In this document: positions 53,697 to 64,000 of the stretch, in pieces
Layout of the letters: each line of letters starts with the position of its first letter
Position numbering within the stretch: position 1 is the first letter of the stretch
From: an uncultured Alphaproteobacteria bacterium
GTDB taxonomy: Bacteria; Pseudomonadota; Alphaproteobacteria; HIMB59; GCA-002718135
Reading direction: 5' to 3'
DNA length: 64,000 bases
Assembly: GCA_902612825.1 (NCBI GenBank)
Contig: CACMET010000005.1
Location: forward strand, 20,653 to 84,652
Notes under the pieces: generated by a model
Told to the model about the DNA's origin: nothing
The model's input: the letters and a program-made list of their open reading frames with translations, nothing else
Database searches by the model: none
Position numbers and translations under genes: made by a program

Positions 53697-55044
53697 ATGT
53701 CTAAAATATTTGGTACCGATGGTATACGGTGCTTAGTTAATGAGGAGCCTCTTTCTGCAGAAACCTGTCTAAAAATATCAAAGACAGTAGCATTTCTTCT
53801 CAAAAGGAAAAATTCTAAAAATAGTAGGGTTGTAATCTGTAAAGATACAAGATTATCTGGTTATTTATACGAGCCTCTTGTTACAGCTGGATTTATTTCT
53901 ATGGGCATGGATGTAATCTTAGTTGGTCCACTTCCAACACCTGCTGTACCATTGATGATTAAAACTTTAAGAGCTGATATTGGTGTAATGATTACAGCTT
54001 CTCATAATACATATGAATATAACGGACTTAAATTTTTTGACAGTACTGGAACAAAACTAAGTTCATCAATAGAGCAAAAGGTTGAAAATATAGTTTTAAA
54101 TAATAATAAATATTCTAAAGTAACAAACAACACATTTGTATCTGGAAATGCAAAAAGACTAGAAGATGCTTCAGGTAGGTACTCAGAATTTTTAAAGAGT
54201 ACTTTAAATAAAACGTCACCCAAGAAAAAATTAAAAATTATTTTAGATTGTGCGAATGGAGCTACATACAATATAGCACCAAATTTATTTTGGGAATTAG
54301 GTCATAATGTAATAGCCATAAATAATAATCCCGATGGTTTGAATATTAATAAAAATTGTGGCGCAGTTGACGTTAAATCACTCTCAGAAAATGTCATAAA
54401 AGAAAAGGCAGATATTGGATTTGCATTTGATGGTGATGGAGATCGGTTAATAGTTGTAGATGAAAAAGGACAAGAAGTTGATGGTGATAAGATTATAGGA
54501 TTGCTATGTAAAAGTTATATAAAACCTAAGAAAAAATCTAATAAATATGATGTTATTATAACAGTAATGTCTAACATGGGATTAGAAAATTATCTTACAA
54601 ATAAATTAAAGTTAAATATTAAACGAACTCCTGTTGGAGATATAAACGTTATAAATCAAATGAAAAAATCCAAATCCATGATTGGCGGTGAACAATCAGG
54701 ACATATAATATTATCAGAACATGCTAATACAGGTGATGGAATTTTAGCAGCTTTAAAAATTACAGAAATTTTGATATCAAACAAAAATAAGGCAAGTAAA
54801 CTTTTTGATTTGTATGATGACTTTGCTCAGGAAAAAATTAACTTACGCTATAAAACAAAGAATATCAAACTGTTAAAAATTCTTGGTAAGTTAAAAAATG
54901 ATAAACTATATAACAATAAAAAAATAAGATCTCTTGTTAGGTTATCTGGAACTGAACCATTAGTAAGAATACTAGTTGAAGGTCAAGAAATTACCGAGGT
55001 TAAAAAGAAGTCTTTAGAAATAAAAAGATTGGTAAGGCCCTATC

Positions 55045-55052
<8 letters not shown>
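53697..55052 (+). CDS. glmM: Phosphoglucosamine mutase
   Basis: MSKIFGTDGIRCLVNEEPLSAETCLKI; IGVMITASHNTYEYNGLKFFD; GFAFDGDGDRLIVVDEKG; GEQSGHIILSEHANTGDGILAAL. Confidence 0.98.
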
Positions 55053-58280
<3,228 letters not shown>

Positions 58281-58310
58281 AATACGCCTATATCATAAAT
58301 AAAATATAAT

Positions 58311-59282
58311 TTAATATTTAAGCAATAATTCAATTAAATTCTTAAAATCTTCAGGAATTTCAATATCAAAATCCATCCTTTTTTTTGATGTAGGATGATC
58401 AAAACCAAGATGATAAGCATGCAATGCTTGTCTTTCAAAATTTTTTAAAATCATGAATTTATTAAATGTATTTTTATCTTTTCCAAATTGATTAATTTTA
58501 CTTTTTCCATAAATCTTATCACCAATGATTGGAGAATTTTTAGAAGTTAAATGAAGTCTAATTTGATGCGTTTTTCCAGTATGTAAATGACAGTCAATTA
58601 AACTAGCAATACCAAAAGTTTTTTCTAATTTAATATCGGTTTTAGAATATTTTCCAAAACCCTTATTATTTAAACTCATTTTTTTTCTATTTTTTCTATT
58701 TCTCTCTATGTACCCTTCAATTGATTGATTATCAGGAGTTCCCCAAACTATTGCTTTATATCTACGAGATATTGTGTGTTCTTTGAATTGTTCAGCTAAA
58801 TTAATATGAACATAATTATTTTTCGCAACAACAAGAATTCCACTCGTATCCTTATCTAAACGATGGACTATTCCTGGTCTAGAATTATCATCTAAATTAC
58901 TTAGTTGATTATTAGTGTAATGCATAAGAGCATTCACAAGAGTGCCGCTTTCATTCCCAGGAGCTGGATGCATTACTAAATTTGGAGGTTTATTTATAAC
59001 AATTAAATCTTCATCTTCAAAAATAATGTTTAAGTCTATATTTTCAGCTGAATGTTTTGTTTCTTGCTTTAAGACAATATTTATAAAGTAATTTTCATTT
59101 TCTTTAGTTATGTAAGATGGATCTTTTATTTCCTTTTCATCAAGACATACATTGCCATTTAATATTAAAGTTTTAATTTGTGTTCTTGAATATCCTTCTA
59201 ATTTTGAAACGAGCACTTTATCTAATCTTTGTGAACTTAATTGTTTATTTATAGTTAATTTAAGATTATAGAATTCGTTCAT
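58311..59282 (-). CDS. rluD: 23S rRNA pseudouridine synthase RluD family
   Basis: S4 domain RLDKVLVSKLEGYSRTQIKTLILNGNV; GIVHRLDKDTSGILVVAKN. Confidence 0.96.
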   Translation of the reverse strand: MNEFYNLKLTINKQLSSQRLDKVLVSKLEGYSRTQIKTLILNGNVCLDEKEIKDPSYITKENENYFINIVLKQETKHSAENIDLNIIFEDEDLIVINKPPNLVMHPAPGNESGTLVNALMHYTNNQLSNLDDNSRPGIVHRLDKDTSGILVVAKNNYVHINLAEQFKEHTISRRYKAIVWGTPDNQSIEGYIERNRKNRKKMSLNNKGFGKYSKTDIKLEKTFGIASLIDCHLHTGKTHQIRLHLTSKNSPIIGDKIYGKSKINQFGKDKNTFNKFMILKNFERQALHAYHLGFDHPTSKKRMDFDIEIPEDFKNLIELLLKY

Positions 59283-59574
59283 GTCTCAAAAAATTCTTAA
59301 ATTTATTGTAATATTCTTAGGTATATTAATTGTTATTTGTTTTTTAGCTCTAGTTTATGGTTTGTATATAAAAACAACTAAAAAACAAAGTAATTTAGAA
59401 ACAAATTTAATTAAATATAATTTAAATTTAGAAAAAGGGCACAAAATTACAGATATAGATATGATTGATAATAATCGGATTTTGTTTACAATAAAAAGTA
59501 ATGATAAAGTTTATGCTTTAATATATGATATAGAAACATCAAATATTACAAAAATAGATACATCTAATGAATAA
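59281..59574 (+). CDS. DUF6476-like small membrane protein
   Basis: Single N-terminal TM FIVIFLGILIVICFLALVYGLYI then ~60 aa soluble tail; next to rluD. Confidence 0.65.
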   Translation: MSQKILKFIVIFLGILIVICFLALVYGLYIKTTKKQSNLETNLIKYNLNLEKGHKITDIDMIDNNRILFTIKSNDKVYALIYDIETSNITKIDTSNE

Positions 59575-59785
59575 AGATAATAATTTTGAAAATAATTTAA
59601 AAAAACTTGAGTCTATTGTAGAGAAATTAGAAAATGGTGAAGTTGATTTAGAAGAATCTGTAAAACTTTACGAAGAAGGAATGAATTTAAAAAAAGCATG
59701 TGAGGAAAAATTAAAAAGTATTGAAAGCCAAATTAAAAAAATTAAACAAGAAAACAATAAAGTTACAAAAGAAGATTTTAAGTAA
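59567..59785 (+). CDS. xseB: Exodeoxyribonuclease VII small subunit
   Basis: NLKKLESIVEKLENGEVDLEESVKLYEEGMNLKKACEEKL. Confidence 0.96.
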   Translation: MNKDNNFENNLKKLESIVEKLENGEVDLEESVKLYEEGMNLKKACEEKLKSIESQIKKIKQENNKVTKEDFK

Positions 59786-59794
59786 TTTTCAAAT

Positions 59795-60544
59795 TTGAGT
59801 AAAAATCTAAAAATAAGACTTGATCAGCTTTTAATGGATAGAAACTTAGCTGATACTAAATCAAAGGCCCAATCTATGATTATGGCCGGTCAAGTTTATG
59901 TAAACGATAAAATTATTACCAAAAGTGGTAACAGTTTTAATGAAAACTCAAAAATAAAAATTAAACAACTACATCCTCCATGGGTATCAAGAGGTGCATT
60001 AAAATTACTCAAAGCGATTGATCATTTTAAGATTGATATTGAAAATAAAATTTGTCTAGATATCGGTTCATCAACTGGTGGATTCACAGAAGTTCTTTTA
60101 AAAAAAAACGCAAAAAAAATATATTCTATTGATGTTGGTACAAATCAACTTCATGAAAAATTAAAAAAAGAAAAAAAAATTATTAGTATAGAAAATTTTA
60201 ATGCCAAATATTTAGATAACTCAATAATTCATGAAAAAATTAATTTAGTAGTCTGTGATGTTAGTTTCATTAGTCTAACAAAGGTTATAGAACCTAGCCT
60301 AAAGCTTTTATCAAGTAAAGCTGAGATTATTTCACTAATTAAGCCACAATTTGAAACTAATAAAATAAATTTGAAAAAAGGTATTGTGAGAGATCCATTG
60401 ATTCATGAACAAGTACGTAATGATATATCGAATTGGTTTAAAAAAACAATTAAGGCTGAAGTTGTAGGTTTAGTCGAAAGTCCAATAACTGGACCAAAAG
60501 GAAATAAAGAATTTTTGATTTATAGTATTTTAAAGAAATCTTAA
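59795..60544 (+). CDS. tlyA: TlyA family rRNA methyltransferase/hemolysin A
   Basis: [87 protein letters not shown] start. Confidence 0.95.
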   Translation: MSKNLKIRLDQLLMDRNLADTKSKAQSMIMAGQVYVNDKIITKSGNSFNENSKIKIKQLHPPWVSRGALKLLKAIDHFKIDIENKICLDIGSSTGGFTEVLLKKNAKKIYSIDVGTNQLHEKLKKEKKIISIENFNAKYLDNSIIHEKINLVVCDVSFISLTKVIEPSLKLLSSKAEIISLIKPQFETNKINLKKGIVRDPLIHEQVRNDISNWFKKTIKAEVVGLVESPITGPKGNKEFLIYSILKKS

Positions 60545-61600
60545 ACAATGATCAGCTATAGTTGTGGCAACCATTGCTTCACCGACAGGAACAGCTCTTA
60601 TACCAACACATGGATCATGACGACCTTTAGTAGATATTGTTGTTTCTTTTAATTTTGTATTAATTGTTTTTTTTGGGGATAATATTGAGCTTGTAGGTTT
60701 TACTACAAATCTAGTAATTAATTCTTGGCCCGTTGTAATACCCCCAAGAACTCCACCATTATTATTTGAAAGAAATAAAGGTTTTTTATTTTTTATTCTC
60801 ATTTCATCAACATTAGAAATTCCAGTTTCATAAACACTGCTAAATCCATTTCCCATTTCTACTCCCTTAACAGCATTAATAGACATCAATGCCTTAGCAA
60901 TATCAGAGTCTATTTTTTCATAAATAGGTTCTCCTAATCCAGCTGGCAAACCTTTCACTCTAATTTCAATTATTGCACCTAAAGAGGAACCAGATTTTCT
61001 TGCAGTTTGTATTTCGTTTTCCCATATTTTAATAATTTCTTTATCAGGACTCCAAAAATTATTTTTTGGAATAAAATTATTATTCCAATTATCATAATTA
61101 ATTTTATGATTACCTATTTGAATTAATGCACCTGTTATTACAACTTGATTTTTAATTTTATTTTTTATGATTTTTCTTGCTATTGCCCCTGCTGCTACTC
61201 TCATTGCAGTTTCTCTAGCACTAGATCTACCACCACCCCTATAATCTCTTATGCCATATTTTTTCCAATATGTATAATCTGCATGACCTGGTCTAAATTT
61301 AGTTTTGATATCACCATAATCTTTTGATCTCTGATCTTGATTGTAGATAATTAGAGAAATAGGATGACCTGTTGTTTTTCCCTCAAAAGTTCCAGATAGT
61401 ATTTCAACTTTATCCTCTTCTTTTCTTTGAGTTGTAAATTTTGACTGACCAGGTTTTCTTTTATCTAAATAGGGTTGAATATCTTTTTCAGTTAAATTTA
61501 TGTTTGATGGCACTCCATCGACAACACAACCAATAGCTTTGCCATGGCTTTCTCCCCATGTGGTAAAGTTAAAGATTTTTCCTATTGAATTAGAAGTCAT
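60530..61600 (-). CDS. aroC: Chorismate synthase
   Basis: [75 protein letters not shown]. Confidence 0.99.
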   Translation of the reverse strand: MTSNSIGKIFNFTTWGESHGKAIGCVVDGVPSNINLTEKDIQPYLDKRKPGQSKFTTQRKEEDKVEILSGTFEGKTTGHPISLIIYNQDQRSKDYGDIKTKFRPGHADYTYWKKYGIRDYRGGGRSSARETAMRVAAGAIARKIIKNKIKNQVVITGALIQIGNHKINYDNWNNNFIPKNNFWSPDKEIIKIWENEIQTARKSGSSLGAIIEIRVKGLPAGLGEPIYEKIDSDIAKALMSINAVKGVEMGNGFSSVYETGISNVDEMRIKNKKPLFLSNNNGGVLGGITTGQELITRFVVKPTSSILSPKKTINTKLKETTISTKGRHDPCVGIRAVPVGEAMVATTIADHCLRFL

Positions 61601-62418
61601 TTTTTAGAATTTGTAAATTCACCTAATAATTCTGAAACACTTTCACTCTCATCAACTGCAACCATTCCTACAGTATGATAGCCACAATCGACATGTTGTA
61701 TCTCACCAGTAACGGCACTTCCAAGATCACTTAAGAGATACAAAGCAGAATTTCCAACATCTTGCTGATTTACATTTCTTTTAAGTGGAGCATTAAGCTC
61801 ATTCCATTTTAGAATAAATCTAAAATCACCTATTCCTGATGCTGCCAAAGTTTTAATTGGCCCAGCACTAATAGCATTAACTCTTATATTTTTTTCTCCC
61901 AAATCAACTGCTAAATATCTAACACTTGCCTCTAAAGCTGCTTTTGCAACTCCCATAACATTATAATGGGGCATAACTTGTTCTGATCCATAATATGTTA
62001 AAGTTAAAATTGATCCACCATTATTCATTAAAGGTTCTGCTAGCCTACAAGCCTCTGTAAAAGAATAACATGATATATGCATAGTTTGTTTAAAATTATC
62101 AGAAGATGTATTGTAATATTTACCTCTTAATTCATCTTTGTTGGAGAAACCAATTCCATGAACAAGAAAATCTAATTCACCCCATTTATTTTTAATTGTT
62201 TCAAAAACGTTATTCATACTTTGTGAGTCTGAAACATCACAAGGAATAATAGTGTTAGACCCTATTTCTTCTGCAAGTGGCTGAACTCTTTTCTTAAGAG
62301 CTTCTCCTTGATAAGTAAGTGCAATTTCTGCTCCCTGTTCAGCTAATTTTTTAGCGATACCCCAAGCAATAGATCTGTCATTTGCCACTCCCATAATCAG
62401 ACCTTTTTTATTTTGCAT
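61597..62418 (-). CDS. fabI: Enoyl-ACP reductase FabI (ORF extends to 62568; likely start [10 protein letters not shown] at 62418 or 62424)
   Basis: [63 protein letters not shown]. Confidence 0.97.
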   Translation of the reverse strand: MQNKKGLIMGVANDRSIAWGIAKKLAEQGAEIALTYQGEALKKRVQPLAEEIGSNTIIPCDVSDSQSMNNVFETIKNKWGELDFLVHGIGFSNKDELRGKYYNTSSDNFKQTMHISCYSFTEACRLAEPLMNNGGSILTLTYYGSEQVMPHYNVMGVAKAALEASVRYLAVDLGEKNIRVNAISAGPIKTLAASGIGDFRFILKWNELNAPLKRNVNQQDVGNSALYLLSDLGSAVTGEIQHVDCGYHTVGMVAVDESESVSELLGEFTNSKK

Positions 62419-62492
62419 CAACATATTGTAAATCAGTGTTTTTTTATAAATATAGATATATATACTTATAAATAAATATTCATATCTATAAT

Positions 62493-63098
62493 ATGCAATC
62501 AAATCAAAAATTAATAAATTCTGATAAAAAACCAATTGAACTTTTTCAAGAATGGTTTGAAGAGGCAAAGAAAAGTGAAATCAATGATCCAAATGCTATG
62601 AACCTTGCAACTATATCTTCTGAAGGCAAACCCAGCTCGCGAATTGTTTTACTTAAATCATATAATGATAAAGGGTTTGTTTTTTACACAAATTCAAATA
62701 GCAAAAAAGGTAGAGCAATTAAAAACAACGATAGTGTAGCTTTAAATTTTCATTGGAAAACACTTCAAAGACAAATAAGAATAGAAGGTAATGTTTCACA
62801 AATTTCAAACGCTGAAGCTGATGAATATTATAATTCAAGGCCACTAGGAAGTAGAATAGGGGCTTGGGCTTCATTACAGTCAGAAGAACTAGATGATAGA
62901 TCGACATTAACTAAAAGAGTAAAAGAGTTTGAAAAAAAATTTTCAGATAATGATGTTCCAAGACCTTCACATTGGAATGGTTACTTAGTAGCACCTATAT
63001 TAATTGAATTTTGGCAAGATATGCCATTTAGATTGCATGACAGACTTGAATTCCGTGTGGAGAATGATGGTTGGGTTACAAGAAAATTATATCCTTAA
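62493..63098 (+). CDS. pdxH: Pyridoxamine 5'-phosphate oxidase
   Basis: PNAMNLATISSEGKPSSRIVLLKSYNDKGFVFYTNSNSKKGRAI; YYNSRPLGSRIGAWASLQSEEL; RLHDRLEFR. Confidence 0.98.
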   Translation: MQSNQKLINSDKKPIELFQEWFEEAKKSEINDPNAMNLATISSEGKPSSRIVLLKSYNDKGFVFYTNSNSKKGRAIKNNDSVALNFHWKTLQRQIRIEGNVSQISNAEADEYYNSRPLGSRIGAWASLQSEELDDRSTLTKRVKEFEKKFSDNDVPRPSHWNGYLVAPILIEFWQDMPFRLHDRLEFRVENDGWVTRKLYP

Positions 63099-63529
63099 TT
63101 ATCTTCTTTCCATTTTTGTAAAATCCATGAACTAGAATTTGATTTATTGTCACCACCTATACCCCAAAGTAACTGTATATTGTTTTTTTCACAGAATATT
63201 GATTCTGGTGTTGTACTATTATTTCTATCACCTCCATTTGCAAATTTAATAATTGATTTTGGATATTTATTTTTTACTTTTTTAAGACCATCGATACACG
63301 TCTTATCTCCGTCATCAAATTCTATAACATCAATAACATTTTTTAACTCATTCATAATTATAGTTCTTTCAATAAAAGGAAGAAATTCCTTACCTTTCTT
63401 TTTTTGAAGCCATAAATCAGAATTTAGCAAAACTACAACTTCACCATGTTTAGCAGCTTCTTTAATTAACTTTATATGACCACTGTGAATTGGGTCAAAA
63501 CCTCCACTGACAACAACTATTTCACGCAT
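63095..63529 (-). CDS. Cytidylyltransferase-like nucleotidyltransferase (HxGH family), substrate unknown
   Basis: VVVSGGFDPIHSGHIKLIKEAAKHGEVVVLLNSD; IIKFANGGDRNNSTTPE. Confidence 0.82.
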   Translation of the reverse strand: MREIVVVSGGFDPIHSGHIKLIKEAAKHGEVVVLLNSDLWLQKKKGKEFLPFIERTIIMNELKNVIDVIEFDDGDKTCIDGLKKVKNKYPKSIIKFANGGDRNNSTTPESIFCEKNNIQLLWGIGGDNKSNSSSWILQKWKEDN

Positions 63530-64000
63530 ACTTGCTTCTCCATTTTTCTGGATCTTCCAAAAATTCTTTTAAGCTTGAAACCTCATCTTCAGAATATATT
63601 TTTTCACTTTCAATATAATTTATTATATCTTTCCAAGTACACAGTGAGTGCATATTTACATTTAATTTAAATAATTCTGATTCTTTGAACTTAAAAATAT
63701 CATAATAAAATATTACAAATATATCTTTAACTTTTAATCCTGCTTCACGCATTGCGTTAATAAAAATTATTTTACTACCTCCATCAGTAGCCAAATCTTC
63801 AACTAAAAGAGCTTTTTGATTATTTTCAAATTCACCTTCAATTTGTTTGTTTTTTCCAAAACCTTTTGTTTTTTTTCTAATGTAAATCATTTGTTTATCT
63901 AATTTTTGAGAAATAAAAGCAGCATAGGGAATTCCAGCGGTCTCTCCACCAGCAATAATTTCTGTCTGAATATTATTTTTAGTTAAATAATCTATAGCTT
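63522..64000 (-). CDS. pyrE: Orotate phosphoribosyltransferase (N-terminus beyond window edge)
   Basis: Reverse reading at edge ...IIAGGETAGIPYAAFISQKLDKQMIYIRKKTKGFGKNKQIEGEFENNQKALLVEDLATDGGSKI (PRPP motif). Confidence 0.93.
   Translation of the reverse strand, partial: AIDYLTKNNIQTEIIAGGETAGIPYAAFISQKLDKQMIYIRKKTKGFGKNKQIEGEFENNQKALLVEDLATDGGSKIIFINAMREAGLKVKDIFVIFYYDIFKFKESELFKLNVNMHSLCTWKDIINYIESEKIYSEDEVSSLKEFLEDPEKWRSKYA

Noticed and set aside
62419-62568. N-terminal extension of the fabI ORF (MPLQTILEKVQ...)
   Set aside because: Overlaps divergent pdxH start and precedes the conserved FabI start ([10 protein letters not shown]); treated as non-coding for FabI.

Overview
This is a low-GC, gene-dense alphaproteobacterial chromosome segment. 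Marker order (tkt-gap-efp-suhB-rpmE, tolQRAB-pal-cpoB-tilS-ftsH-glmM, hisZ-purA, rluD-rpoH, DUF1013/DUF1192) and very tight packing suggest a streamlined marine lineage of SAR11/Pelagibacterales or HIMB59-like type; this taxonomic call is inference. I support about 60 CDSs, including two truncated edge genes (sppA on the left, pyrE on the right), a CIRCE heat-shock operator upstream of groESL, and a few hairpin/terminator structures. I found no rRNA, tRNA, CRISPR array, transposase, integrase or phage module by eye. The main accessory theme, about 12.4-30.2 kb, is methylated-compound and C1-folate catabolism: a DmdA/GcvT-like protein, a dimethylglycine-dehydrogenase-like FAD-GcvT fusion with etfB-etfA-ETF-QO, soxBDAG-type sarcosine oxidase, fhs and a MetF-like protein. 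A second cluster (31.4-36.6 kb) is photolyase / COG2907 flavoprotein / DUF1365 / CFA-synthase-like / DUF2878. The most interesting non-textbook observations are: (i) an archaeal-Hjc-like PD-(D/E)XK mini-nuclease between yebC and tolQ, where ruvCAB usually sits; (ii) a contiguous DMG-to-quinone electron-transfer operon beside a sarcosine oxidase/C1-THF operon with an atypical MetF; (iii) zero or negative spacing at 8 of 10 convergent gene junctions, four through a shared TTAA dual stop; (iv) a divergent pair sharing a CATG double start codon. I do not see an unambiguous wholly new multi-gene system; most of the window is ordinary housekeeping.
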